Shown here piece after piece: positions 1 to 9,371 of a DNA stretch of 64,000 nt (the first letter of the stretch is position 1; each line of letters begins with the position of its first letter). Under the pieces are notes generated by a model. That model searched no databases. It saw only the letters and a program-made list of their open reading frames with translations, and was not told the DNA's origin. This stretch comes from Tritrichomonas foetus (taxonomy: Eukaryota; Parabasalia; Tritrichomonadida; Tritrichomonadidae), in assembly GCA_001839685.1 (NCBI GenBank), contig MLAK01001093.1, forward strand, positions 36,908-100,907, in the 5' to 3' direction. Position numbers and translations under genes: made by a program.

Positions 1-3000
1 ACGATATATATTCCAGTTTTATTAGCATCTTTGATGACCCAAGATCAAGTTTTTTTCCCTCTTGCCGCGCCATCCAAGCTTTCAACGATATTGGGAAATG
101 AAAATATTATCACCGACGTAGTACTCATTTTTTTGCAATACAATGTAAATATTCCTCAATTTTCAACTTATGACGGACGCATGTTTCTTTACTTTGTTCC
201 ATATTTTGTCATTATATTTATCAATCTTTTATTTTTTTACCTTTTTCAACAAAACCATGCCATTAGTCCATTCTTTTGTCAGGTTCGTTGCTTCCTCTTT
301 TTATTTGTTCCTTCGGTGGCAATTTTGCCTATTTTAATTCGAGTCTCTTTTGCTTTAAGAGTTTATTTTCTTGATGATGGAAATTCAACAACCTATGTTC
401 CACATGAAGTAATACTCGGTGTGATATTTCTAATTATTTTAGGAATTTTTATCTTTTGGACATCACCATTAATTTCCCATTCTCCATTTTTAGGAAATGG
501 GCACATCCCATCTCATTTAATCACAGATTCTACATTTTTTATGAACACACAATTAGTTGATATTGTTAATGCGTGTGTTTGCATAGTTGCAAATAATGAT
601 ATTGCAATTATATTTTTTTCCGCTGTTGCATTTTTTAATGGAATTAATAAAATTTATTATGTTATTAAAAATTCATTTTTGTCAATTTTTCATTCATCCA
701 TTGTTTGTTCAGTTGCACTCACATATTCAGCAAGTGTCATTTTTTCACTATTATCTGTTATGCTCACTCAATTTTCCAATTTTATTGCTTTAATTGCATC
801 TGTGTCACTTTTATTGGTTTCATATATTATATTTTATTATATCTTTGTAAAAATTGAAAAAAAGGCAACTTCAATCATAGTAAATCAACAATTTGACCTA
901 ATTCAATCATCATCAATTCCAAAATTTATTCAAATTGCATTCACTAAAGATATTTTTACGCCAAATTTAATCGAAAATATTATTAAACGATTTGATGATA
1001 TTTTCACACCGGAATTTTTAATTTCTCGACTATTATGTGAAAAATCTTGTAAATTTGAAAATTTTACAATTGCTATTTCATCCCTCATCAATATTGAAAA
1101 TCTGACATTTTCACACCAATTCCTCGTTTACCAAATTTACCTAAAATTTCTGCGAAATAGTGAAAAAGCATTTGATATCAAAGGCTTAGATAAAATTTCT
1201 AAGCAAGTAGAACATTATCGAATAAGTTGTAATGATTTCTGGAATTTAATGCTCCTTGGCCGCACATGTGAAGCATTGGATATGGTTAGGTACTATTCAA
1301 AGAAATTTACTCGCCTTTATAGGAAATTTAATCAATATTATCAAATGTCGCCGCAAAATGTTCGTGTAAATGATTTATACATTGATTTTTTTCATTATTT
1401 CTCGACAAGTGCTAAAGATAATGAAACGTTGGTGTTTGAAGAAGACCAAAGTGCAACATCTCTTGCAACTGGTTCAGAAGCAAGTACAAATTCAAATATT
1501 ATTTCACATAATTTACACAAAATATTTGATAAAACTGTTCCTTTTTATTTGATCATTCTGAGAGTTATTGGTCTTCTTTGCTTCATTGTGAGTATATCAT
1601 CAGCAATGTTTCCAATTTTCCAGTTATTTGGTGATTCTAGTTCAATAATAAACTTGACACCTGCTTTAAATCAATCACTAAATATTGTTTTGGATTATGC
1701 AAATGTTAACTTAGCAATTTCACATGCTGTTAATTGTTCAAGATATATTTTTGACACATGTCAAGATGAATTTGATAGAATTTCTGCAACACTTGGTGAA
1801 CCCGAAACTGTTGAATGTCGCACAATTACTTCATTTTATGATAATTTCGAAAAATATACTGAAAATTTATTATATAATATGAATACTATGAATCTAAGGT
1901 TTTCGAATTTAACATCAAATGAACTTTTAGATGATGTAATTCAAGCCTGGTTTGGTCCAAGTATCTACTTATTCCCTGATTTTAAAGATATTTTGGTATT
2001 GAAAGATATTAAAATTGATGTTAATTCTATTCTTATGAGATTAGTTGATAGTGTGAAGATTAATTTTGGAATAAATCTAAATGATCGTTGCAATAATCCA
2101 TTTATTGATCGGTATAGAAGTGAATCGCATAATTATTTCAATGTTTCAACTGAAGTTCATTTAAAAATGAATCGTTCTTTGACTCATTATTTGAAATATA
2201 CTGAGTATTTACAAGAATCTACTACAAACTTTTTTGGACATAAAGATGTGATTATTATGATAGTGTTTGCATTTTTAGGGTTAATTATTCCACCTATTTT
2301 GAGTATTTGTTCTTTTAAATTCTTTTATAATACATTAAATAAATATTTTCGACCTCAAGATCATCCTAATAAAAAAATAATGAATCCTCCATTACGAACT
2401 GATGAAGTCGAAAAATTCAGATTTCCAAAAGAATATCTTTACTCATTTTTTGCTGCGCTAATACTGATTATTATTTCAATTTCAGCTGTATTGTTGTTGT
2501 CAAATTCTTTGACACAATCAATCAATGAATTAATTAGTGAAAGTAAAATGTTAATTAGTTTGCATCGCCTGGCTTTATACACAACACTATGTACACAAAC
2601 AACATATCGAACTTGGCAATTCTACCAAGATGTAAATGTTGATAATTTATATTATGCACTTCAAAAAGATTTTATTACAACAATTACTGAATTCTATGAA
2701 TCACTTTCACCTTTGAAAGTTCGGAGATTTAAGAATGGTCACCTTCCATCAGTTATGAATCCACATTGTAATTACATGAGTCGATCGAATCATGATATTT
2801 ATGGATGTTGGAACTTCATGCATCAAACCGAGTTGTTTTTCTTTATATTTCACTCAAACGGAATTAGACAATGGAGTGATATCATTTATGCTCATCTTTC
2901 ACATATATACGTGACACATTTAAGTAGTGATTTCTCGAAAATTGGAAATGTGTTTACTGAATATGCCATAGAAACTCAAGTTAAATTACAAGCTATTTTA

Positions 3001-4197
3001 GTTTATGGTATTATTTCATATTGTATCATTATATTAATAGCAATTATGCTTTTTCTGGTTAATATTATACATATTATGCATATTCAAAGGCAAATTAACA
3101 CATTCTTTATTACATTGAATCCTAATATCATTGCAGAAAATGAATGTATGATGAACTATGTAATTAGAGAAACTAATTCACCTGAAATTGATGAATATCC
3201 AAATAATACATTTATGAGCCTTTATGAAAAATCTGGTGTTGCTTTAATATTAATTAATGACCATTTAACAATCGTAGATTTCACTAAAGAAGTTCAATGT
3301 CTCTTTTCTTATCGTGCTGAACAACTGATTGGACAACAAATTGAATTATTGTTTCCAAGATTACTTGAAAATAATGATATTGAATTCTATCAACATATTT
3401 CCATTGTTAAAAAGCGACAAGCTGAAAATACGTTTGCTCGTACAGTCACAAGTCGCTTAAGTGATGGAGCCGAAATTATGATTAAATTGAAAGTTACTGG
3501 ATTTGATTTTGACGGACGATTATTCTATGTACTTGAATGTATTACTGTTGCTGATCTTTATATGTATGATGAACTAATTTTATCACATACCGAAGTATAT
3601 AATGAACTTTATCTCTCATCACTCCCAATCAGTCTGTTTCAAGATGCGCATCAACCAGATTCATTTGCAGTTCAGCATTTTGACAAATATGCAATCGTTT
3701 ATGTTTATTCCCCACTTGAGACTGATGATTATGAGACTATGAAAGCACAACTGGTTTCTATTTTACCATACTTTAATGGAAATATTGGAGGTGTTGTTAT
3801 CTATTGCTCGAATGTAACATTCCTTATTATTTTCGTTGATCAAAATTGCATTTTAAATGCATTACATTTTATTACTTCATATGGCGAAAACAGCTGGGGC
3901 TTTATTGTTGAAGGTGAGGATTTGGATTTAGTTCTTTTTCCACAACCTGACATTATGCTTCAGCTTCCTCCTGATGAAATTCCACTTGATATAATGCAGG
4001 CACATGTGCCATCACTATCTTTGGAGCCAATATCAGAATTGATACCGAAAATACCAAAACTGATAAACATGTGTAAGAAAGGAAAGATTTTATGCTCACG
4101 AAGTGTTTTGGATTTTTATTCAGGTGAGATACCACCAGAAATTGAGCACAATGTTAATTGCAACTTGAAATTGTACATGGTTGAAAGATATAGTTAA
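1..4197 (+). CDS. Multi-pass membrane protein with PAS domain and degenerate cyclase-like domain (5' partial)
   Basis: The frame is open from base 1 with no stop, and the first in-frame ATG is at base 34, so the start probably lies outside the window. Counting from base 31 there are about 1388 residues. The N-terminal third has several hydrophobic segments (about 51-75, 88-110, 128-146, 190-280). Further membrane segments flank two large polar loops near 500-530, 735-760, 810-835 and 985-1015. A PAS domain follows at about 1060-1175 (EKSGVALILIND, then FSYRAEQLIGQ). The last 190 residues align in order with the cyclase domain of trichomonad PAS-cyclase proteins: LYLSSLP before the domain and CSRSVLDFYSG near its end. 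The metal-binding core has become VYVYSPLETD, without the usual Asp pair. Probably a plasma-membrane sensor with a non-catalytic output domain; ligand unknown. Confidence 0.75.
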   Translation, partial: TIYIPVLLASLMTQDQVFFPLAAPSKLSTILGNENIITDVVLIFLQYNVNIPQFSTYDGRMFLYFVPYFVIIFINLLFFYLFQQNHAISPFFCQVRCFLFLFVPSVAILPILIRVSFALRVYFLDDGNSTTYVPHEVILGVIFLIILGIFIFWTSPLISHSPFLGNGHIPSHLITDSTFFMNTQLVDIVNACVCIVANNDIAIIFFSAVAFFNGINKIYYVIKNSFLSIFHSSIVCSVALTYSASVIFSLLSVMLTQFSNFIALIASVSLLLVSYIIFYYIFVKIEKKATSIIVNQQFDLIQSSSIPKFIQIAFTKDIFTPNLIENIIKRFDDIFTPEFLISRLLCEKSCKFENFTIAISSLINIENLTFSHQFLVYQIYLKFLRNSEKAFDIKGLDKISKQVEHYRISCNDFWNLMLLGRTCEALDMVRYYSKKFTRLYRKFNQYYQMSPQNVRVNDLYIDFFHYFSTSAKDNETLVFEEDQSATSLATGSEASTNSNIISHNLHKIFDKTVPFYLIILRVIGLLCFIVSISSAMFPIFQLFGDSSSIINLTPALNQSLNIVLDYANVNLAISHAVNCSRYIFDTCQDEFDRISATLGEPETVECRTITSFYDNFEKYTENLLYNMNTMNLRFSNLTSNELLDDVIQAWFGPSIYLFPDFKDILVLKDIKIDVNSILMRLVDSVKINFGINLNDRCNNPFIDRYRSESHNYFNVSTEVHLKMNRSLTHYLKYTEYLQESTTNFFGHKDVIIMIVFAFLGLIIPPILSICSFKFFYNTLNKYFRPQDHPNKKIMNPPLRTDEVEKFRFPKEYLYSFFAALILIIISISAVLLLSNSLTQSINELISESKMLISLHRLALYTTLCTQTTYRTWQFYQDVNVDNLYYALQKDFITTITEFYESLSPLKVRRFKNGHLPSVMNPHCNYMSRSNHDIYGCWNFMHQTELFFFIFHSNGIRQWSDIIYAHLSHIYVTHLSSDFSKIGNVFTEYAIETQVKLQAILVYGIISYCIIILIAIMLFLVNIIHIMHIQRQINTFFITLNPNIIAENECMMNYVIRETNSPEIDEYPNNTFMSLYEKSGVALILINDHLTIVDFTKEVQCLFSYRAEQLIGQQIELLFPRLLENNDIEFYQHISIVKKRQAENTFARTVTSRLSDGAEIMIKLKVTGFDFDGRLFYVLECITVADLYMYDELILSHTEVYNELYLSSLPISLFQDAHQPDSFAVQHFDKYAIVYVYSPLETDDYETMKAQLVSILPYFNGNIGGVVIYCSNVTFLIIFVDQNCILNALHFITSYGENSWGFIVEGEDLDLVLFPQPDIMLQLPPDEIPLDIMQAHVPSLSLEPISELIPKIPKLINMCKKGKILCSRSVLDFYSGEIPPEIEHNVNCNLKLYMVERYS

Positions 4198-4472
4198 TCA
4201 TTTTGATTGTTTGTAAATTAGAATATTCATATATACTTATTTGATTTTTAGTTTGAAAAGGTAAGATGATATATATATATATATTATATATATAATACAT
4301 TCAATGTGGATTCATATAGAGAATTGTCCCTATAGATGATACAATTTCATAAATGAATCGAATAATATTTAACAGATCAGATCTAAGTAACTTTTCACAG
4401 ATCACATCTGTGAATTAATATTTGGAAATGAGTAAAAGTTAGAATAATTGAATATAATTATGGTTAACGGAA
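4198..4472. other. Intergenic, AT-dinucleotide tract
   Basis: No gene is seen. An imperfect AT dinucleotide run lies at about 4269-4296, and a short imperfect palindrome built on AGATCACATCTGTGA-like sequence lies at about 4373-4415. It may hold the 3' end signal of the upstream gene and flanking sequence for the tRNA. Confidence 0.5.
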
Positions 4473-4544
4473 GTCCCAGTAGTATAATGGTTAGAATAGA
4501 TCCTTGACACGGATCAGACAGCGGTTCGATTCCGCTCTGGGACA
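4473..4544 (+). tRNA. tRNA-Val, anticodon GAC as read
   Basis: A 72-nt cloverleaf can be drawn by hand. The acceptor GTCCCAG (4473-4479) pairs fully with CTGGGAC (4537-4543), with discriminator A at 4544. The anticodon stem GATCC/GGATC encloses the 7-nt loop TTGACAC, placing U33 before anticodon GAC at 4506-4508. The T arm is AGCGG-TTCGATT-CCGCT. An internal B box GGTTCGATTCC and an A-box-like TAGTATAATGG are present, and a T7 run at 4545-4551 suits a Pol III terminator. The D stem has one A-A mismatch. Eukaryotes usually read Val GUU/GUC with AAC, so GAC is unusual. Discriminator A fits Val better than Asp. There is no intron. The tRNA ends 48 bp before the nonaspanin ATG. Confidence 0.88.
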
Positions 4545-4592
4545 TTTTTTTCTTGTTTTTTCCACAATCGATAAAATTTAAATTTTAAACAG

Positions 4593-6275
4593 ATGAATAT
4601 ATTTGTTCTATTTTTACCTGGTTTCTTTGCATCCCCGCTTTATTTTACAAACCAATACATTGTTCCCATCTCCTTAACTTCTATTTCGATTGATCAGCGC
4701 ACCCTTACAGAAAAAGATTTTATTCCATTGAATCTTTTTACTCTCGACAAAAGGCAGCCACCACAACCATTCAATTTTCTATTTCTTGGAAAGAAAGTAG
4801 TCCATTGTAATTTGCAAATTCCCTTTACAGAAAACAAAAATGTGAAATTATTTAGATTGAAAACAGATAACCAAACTTTTCCTTTGTTGATTGATACTAT
4901 CAAAAATAATTATTCTTTTAAGTTTATTGTTGATGATTTAGTTCGATTTTGTCCTTTCGGAGTTATTAATGAAAATGGGCAAGTTCAATATTACTCAAAT
5001 TTCCATTTTGATTTATATTATAATGGTAATTATGTAATTAAATATGATGTAACTCCTCAAAAATTGATGGATTTGTTACAAAAGCATAATCTCAAAATCA
5101 CAGCAACTGCAGAATGGCATTCCTCAACTGTCACAGTAAATAACAGACTTGAGTTATTCGTAAGTGATACATTTTCAAATATAAAAATTCATATTTATTC
5201 TTTAATTCAATTAATTTTCCAAATTGTTGTTATTTCTATTATCATTTATTTAATTTATCAGCAAATGATGGCAGATTTTAATTTTTCTCAAAGTATGGTT
5301 GATTTCGATGATTTCGAAGTTAAAACAAAAGATCGCGGATGGAAGATGCTGCATGGTGACATTTTCAGAAACCCAAGCAATTCGATTTTATTAACTATTT
5401 TTGTTGGTTCAGGATCAAATTTATTTTTAACGATGTTACTTTTATTAATATCATGCTGTTGTGTGAATATAGAATATGCGAAAGATAATTTTTTATATTT
5501 TGGCATATTTTTCTATGTAATTTCGTCAATTTTTTCAGGATTTTTCACAACTACATTGAGTAACATTTTTGGAGAAAGAAAGTGGCTTCGTTCTGTTCTG
5601 GGAGCAGCCTATTTTTTCCCTGTTTTTGGTGAATTATTTTTAGTTATCGGAAATTTCTTTGGCGGTCGTTCATTTTTCTTTACACCGATTTTTGTTATTT
5701 TACTGATTTTGTTGGTTCCTGTTTTGATTCTTTCCATTTTAGGCTCCATTTATTCAATTCGGAAGCGGTTATTCACCAAACTACCATGTGAGATTGCATT
5801 AGTTCCCCGTCAAATCCCCAAATTACCTTGGTATTTGAACGGTTGGTTTGTTTGTTTGATTGTTGGTATATTTATCTCAATTTCATTTATCACGGAATTA
5901 TTTTATATTCTTCATTCCTTCTTTCTTTCACATGTTTATAATCTTTACACTTATTTGACACTAACTTTTCTTTTCATTTTTGTATTGTCTGGATTATCCA
6001 CTATCATAATTATCTATTTTCGTCTTCAAGCTGAGTCTTACAAATGGCAATGGATTTCTTTTCTTGCACCGATGACATCTGGTCTTTTCGTATGGATTTA
6101 CTGCATCATTTTCTATTATTATTACTCTCTTGGATTCACAGTGGCGCAATTTTTGTCATATTTGTTCAAGACATTGATTATTTCTTTTGTTTTTGGACTT
6201 GTGAATGGGTTTGGCGGATATGTTGGAGCGACTGCATTCATTCGAGTTACATTTTCTAATTTGAAATTAGATTGA
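4593..6275 (+). CDS. Nonaspanin (TM9SF/EMP70 family)
   Basis: A 560-residue polytopic protein of the TM9 superfamily, which works in endosome/Golgi sorting of membrane proteins. It begins with a hydrophobic signal-like stretch (1-18) and has a luminal domain to about 195, a first membrane span near 200-222, and eight more spans in the C-terminal half. Family marks include GWKMLHGDIFRNP followed by FVGSGSNLF (about 248-275), FGERKWLR, VPRQIPKLPWYLNGW (about 408-422) and AESYKWQWISF (about 475-485). The luminal part is shorter than in animal or plant members. The ATG follows the tRNA terminator closely. No Lys-rich C-terminal sorting signal is obvious; the tail ends FSNLKLD. Confidence 0.9.
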   Translation: MNIFVLFLPGFFASPLYFTNQYIVPISLTSISIDQRTLTEKDFIPLNLFTLDKRQPPQPFNFLFLGKKVVHCNLQIPFTENKNVKLFRLKTDNQTFPLLIDTIKNNYSFKFIVDDLVRFCPFGVINENGQVQYYSNFHFDLYYNGNYVIKYDVTPQKLMDLLQKHNLKITATAEWHSSTVTVNNRLELFVSDTFSNIKIHIYSLIQLIFQIVVISIIIYLIYQQMMADFNFSQSMVDFDDFEVKTKDRGWKMLHGDIFRNPSNSILLTIFVGSGSNLFLTMLLLLISCCCVNIEYAKDNFLYFGIFFYVISSIFSGFFTTTLSNIFGERKWLRSVLGAAYFFPVFGELFLVIGNFFGGRSFFFTPIFVILLILLVPVLILSILGSIYSIRKRLFTKLPCEIALVPRQIPKLPWYLNGWFVCLIVGIFISISFITELFYILHSFFLSHVYNLYTYLTLTFLFIFVLSGLSTIIIIYFRLQAESYKWQWISFLAPMTSGLFVWIYCIIFYYYYSLGFTVAQFLSYLFKTLIISFVFGLVNGFGGYVGATAFIRVTFSNLKLD

Positions 6276-6719
6276 TTCTATTTTTTATTGTTGATAAAAT
6301 TTTTATACATTACTTTTTTCTTTTCTTTTCTATCTATCTATCTATCTATCAATTAAATCTTAACCAAAATAGTTTCATTAATATGTGGAAAAACTTTCCA
6401 ACATGCAACTCAACACCCATGTGCAGTCCAAGAATACACATTTCTTTATTCATTTTTTACTGTTGATTATTCAATTGCAGCAGTTTGTTTCCAATCCAAT
6501 GAATGCTTTTTGAAAAACTGAACAAAGGTCAATGAATGGAATGACTAATAACAAGCATAGTGAATGAAAATATATTTTATATGACATTTTTATTAATTGA
6601 TATGAATTAATATTCCATGAAGACATCAGTTGTCATGAGACTCTCAAGTTGAGATATGGTGGGCGGCCAGATTTGTATTGAATAATTTTTGAGAGCGAGG
6701 AGACCGTTTACTTTGACCA
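6276..6719. other. Intergenic with (CTAT)n microsatellite
   Basis: No open frame of note is seen. A tetranucleotide CTAT repeat of about five units lies at 6330-6350. The 60 bp before the next ATG are less AT-rich, which may mark the promoter of the following gene, but no clear TCAYW initiator stands next to that ATG. Confidence 0.5.
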
Positions 6720-8234
6720 ATGCAATCCTTTAAAGAAAAACTCGAAGCCTATGCCAAAATCATTCTTACACAAAAATCATCAAGCGAAATAAACCTCAAT
6801 ATCGCCGACTGTTCTGACAAATGTCAAAAATTATCAATTGAATATAAAGGAAAGTACGCTGATACTTGGCTCCTTCTTTCTATTCTACTCAGAAACTTCA
6901 CGGCAAAAAATATTGCGCCATTTTACCAGTTTCCAATCGACGAAGAAAACATCAATTCCTATATAAATTTGATCAAATTCTTAACTTGGCTTGAATACAT
7001 CTACAGAAAATATCATAACGCAAACAATGAAAAGAATATTCCATTGGTGAACCTTCGCTGTGGTGCTCATGACAAATTTTTGAGCAGCTTCAAAGGAGTT
7101 TTCGATACATGGAAGGCTGAAACTTTTCGAGGGCTTTTCGACAACAACTTAGAGACGAAAAATAAATCTTATGATATTTTCCAGGAGTACGCCATAAAAT
7201 TGGCCAATTCTGGTGACATTCCAGATCTCGAAAGGGAATATTATTTGGCCTTAACCGGCGATGAAAAATCACTTGTTAATTTATTACCTAAAGATGAGCA
7301 TAACGAAATGTGGGCAACTTTGTTTTCTCATTTTCTCACCCGAAAGCAATTCGAGGGGTTTAATGTGAAGTCAATCAACAAATTTACTCCAATTGAATTT
7401 CAACAATTTTGTTTTTGTGACAATCTTGAAAATAAACTCCAGAATACAAATTTCATCGGAAATGCCCAAATTTGTGATGATGAATCGTTGGTATTTTATC
7501 TCAATCTAGCCATTCTTTTTCAGAACAAAGAAGTCGCAAAATTGTTGTTACCGTCATATTTAAAGCTCCTTATTAAATACGAAATGTATGAAGAAATAAA
7601 ACTATATACAACCAGAAAAATGTTTGAAATAAATGATGTGAAGAATTCTGAGAAAAAATATGATACTATTGAATTTGTAGTTGATGCAGCACTTTCAATT
7701 GATAATCCAACTGATGCTTTCATTTCTCCTTTCCAAGAAGACAGCAAAACCTTGTTGAGTTTAATCAGCAAGAAAATAATAAACAGCGACTGGAAAGATC
7801 CTTCCAAATATATGAACGCACCAAAATGGCTACGCTTTGACCAAGGGAACAGTGATGAGTTCACAAGTACTGCAATGCAAGTAATGTATAAGCTTGTGTT
7901 GAAAAATGAATTAAATATCGCCTGGAATGCTTTCGAATTGGTTTCAACGAAGTTTCCAGCTTTAGAAAACCACTTTTGGATGACTTTTTTAGACCAGAAA
8001 AAACGATCAAATAGCAATGAAATGGAAGCTGAATATATTCAAGAAACTTTCAAATCACTCCTTCATTGGACCGTTTCGCTGAAAGGTGAATCTGTTGCTG
8101 GTTTCAAATTACTCGATAATGAAGAAGCCATCTCAAAATCGGAAGAATTGATTCAACATCTTTTCACTGTGATCACAAAAGTGTTTCAAAACAGTGAAAC
8201 GTTTCAGAAATTGAAATTAATGAAGAATGAGTAA
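6720..8234 (+). CDS. Alpha-helical protein, candidate Nup107/Nup84 nucleoporin
   Basis: A 504-residue soluble, almost wholly helical protein with no membrane span or low-complexity part. The region around residues 124-202 matches the Nup107 pattern of tryptophan and helix positions. The order is WKAETFRGLFDNN, then a short linker, LEREYYLALTGDEKSLVNLL, and EMWATLFSHFL. In Nup107 the equivalents are the GW(K)L segment, the YERAIY.ALSGN.. helix and the E..VWAYF segment. Nup107 is a stem member of the Y-complex of the nuclear pore scaffold. The protein is shorter than animal Nup107 (about 900 residues), mainly in the C-terminal tail, as is often seen in protists. The match is from memory of the family and needs a profile search; a different alpha-solenoid protein is the main alternative. 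Confidence 0.55.
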   Translation: MQSFKEKLEAYAKIILTQKSSSEINLNIADCSDKCQKLSIEYKGKYADTWLLLSILLRNFTAKNIAPFYQFPIDEENINSYINLIKFLTWLEYIYRKYHNANNEKNIPLVNLRCGAHDKFLSSFKGVFDTWKAETFRGLFDNNLETKNKSYDIFQEYAIKLANSGDIPDLEREYYLALTGDEKSLVNLLPKDEHNEMWATLFSHFLTRKQFEGFNVKSINKFTPIEFQQFCFCDNLENKLQNTNFIGNAQICDDESLVFYLNLAILFQNKEVAKLLLPSYLKLLIKYEMYEEIKLYTTRKMFEINDVKNSEKKYDTIEFVVDAALSIDNPTDAFISPFQEDSKTLLSLISKKIINSDWKDPSKYMNAPKWLRFDQGNSDEFTSTAMQVMYKLVLKNELNIAWNAFELVSTKFPALENHFWMTFLDQKKRSNSNEMEAEYIQETFKSLLHWTVSLKGESVAGFKLLDNEEAISKSEELIQHLFTVITKVFQNSETFQKLKLMKNE

Positions 8235-8752
8235 GATAATAGCGCATTTTTTATTGTTGATCATTAAATATAAATACTATTTTATTCATTATTCATTATA
8301 TATATTTCTCATGCATCTTTTTCTGTGATTTTTGAATGTATTTTGGATAATTTTATTTTTCTCTTCATAATTGTTGTGTATTCCTTCATTACCAGTCTAA
8401 AATGATGTTTCTTCAATAAAATGATGTTTCTTCAATAAAATGATGTTTCTTCAATAAAATGATGTTTCTTCAATAAAATGATGTTTCTTCAATAAAATGA
8501 TGTTTCTTCAATGAACCAATGGCTTGAATTTCCATATTGTTTTGAAATATTTTGAAGTTTTGTCACGCACATCATAAAGACAAACTTTCTCATTGATCAC
8601 AACAATTTTTTTTTGAATGAAGCCGAACTTATTCGGTTTACATGATAAAATCATTATTTATGACAAATAGCTATATAATACACAAATATAAAGAATAGAA
8701 TTCAACAAAATGAAATACAATTAATGATATTCATTAAAGAAATAATAATAAT
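8235..8752. other. Convergent 3' flank region
   Basis: Space between two convergent genes. It is AT-rich without recognisable genes, apart from a six-copy minisatellite listed separately. It presumably holds both 3' end signals. Confidence 0.5.
8399..8512. repeat. Minisatellite, 19 bp x 6
   Basis: Six perfect head-to-tail copies of the 19-bp unit AAAATGATGTTTCTTCAAT, 114 bp in all. Absence of any divergence between copies suggests recent expansion. Noncoding: the unit is not a multiple of three and stops occur in each frame. Confidence 0.95.
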
Positions 8753-9208
8753 TTAATTATCTAACAAAATAGCAAGGTTATTATTGTCTTGAATTTCCAT
8801 GCTGTTGAGCTGTCCAACAACAGTTGTCAAGACCTGATCTAAAAATCGAGCATAATCTTCAAATGGATGCGACTGTGATTGCGATAAAGCATCAATCTGT
8901 GGCAGGCTAAGGTGCGACTGAACTGACAGAATCGGAATGTTTTGAAAAGTGTTCACCTCAATATGGGAAAAGCATTCGTTGAAAGTCTGTTTTCGAGACT
9001 GTTCAATTTCTGGTGCAGCGATTACTGATAATGTCGTATGTTCGATTATGTCGCCCTCGTAAGAGTTTTTTCGTTTTGGTGTATCCATTGTATAATATGG
9101 TGTTGATCCTGTGTCTCCCGTAGATTGAATAGGCTTGAGAAGAGGTATATCGATGAATGATGGATCGACTGTTGATATAGGTTCAGGACGAGAAAGGCAG
9201 CAGCCCAT
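8753..9208 (-). CDS. Small dually acylated protein, LAMTOR1-like candidate
   Basis: The 151-residue protein begins MGCCLSR, a textbook N-myristoylation site (Gly2) followed by two cysteines for palmitoylation, so it should sit on membranes without a transmembrane segment. Size and both ends recall LAMTOR1 (p18), the 161-residue lipid-anchored scaffold of the Ragulator complex on lysosomes. LAMTOR1 also starts MGCC. Its last 38 residues begin with a PF-x-D motif and form a hydrophobic helix; here HPFEDYARFLDQVLTTVV begins a final stretch of the same length. The middle is Ser/Thr-rich and not conserved by eye. TCATAT, a TCAYW initiator-like motif, lies about 10 nt before the ATG. The gene is divergent from the C2-protein gene with 163 bp between starts. 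Gene call strong; LAMTOR1 identity is inference. Confidence 0.75.
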   Translation of the reverse strand: MGCCLSRPEPISTVDPSFIDIPLLKPIQSTGDTGSTPYYTMDTPKRKNSYEGDIIEHTTLSVIAAPEIEQSRKQTFNECFSHIEVNTFQNIPILSVQSHLSLPQIDALSQSQSHPFEDYARFLDQVLTTVVGQLNSMEIQDNNNLAILLDN

Positions 9209-9351
9209 TTAATATGATTGATCGATCTTTTATAAAAATGCTTCAATTCAATTGAATCAATTGAAATGGTAAACCCATTCAAAGCATATTTGGTTTCCAT
9301 TTTGTCCAATTCAATTTATAAACAGTCACTAAATTGGCTTTCACCTTCCAT

Positions 9352-9357
9352 TCATTC
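9352..9357 (+). promoter_or_regulatory. Candidate initiator (Inr) TCATTC
   Basis: TCATTC fits the trichomonad initiator consensus TCAYW, with transcription starting at the A. It lies about 15 nt upstream of the ATG at 9372, the usual very short 5' leader distance, and supports that start over the internal ATG at 9417. Confidence 0.45.
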
Positions 9358-9371
9358 TCCAAGGTTAATTT

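Noticed and set aside
9046..9309. 87-codon minus-strand frame overlapping the MGCC protein
   Set aside because: It shares its DNA with a better-supported gene in another frame and has no recognisable content.
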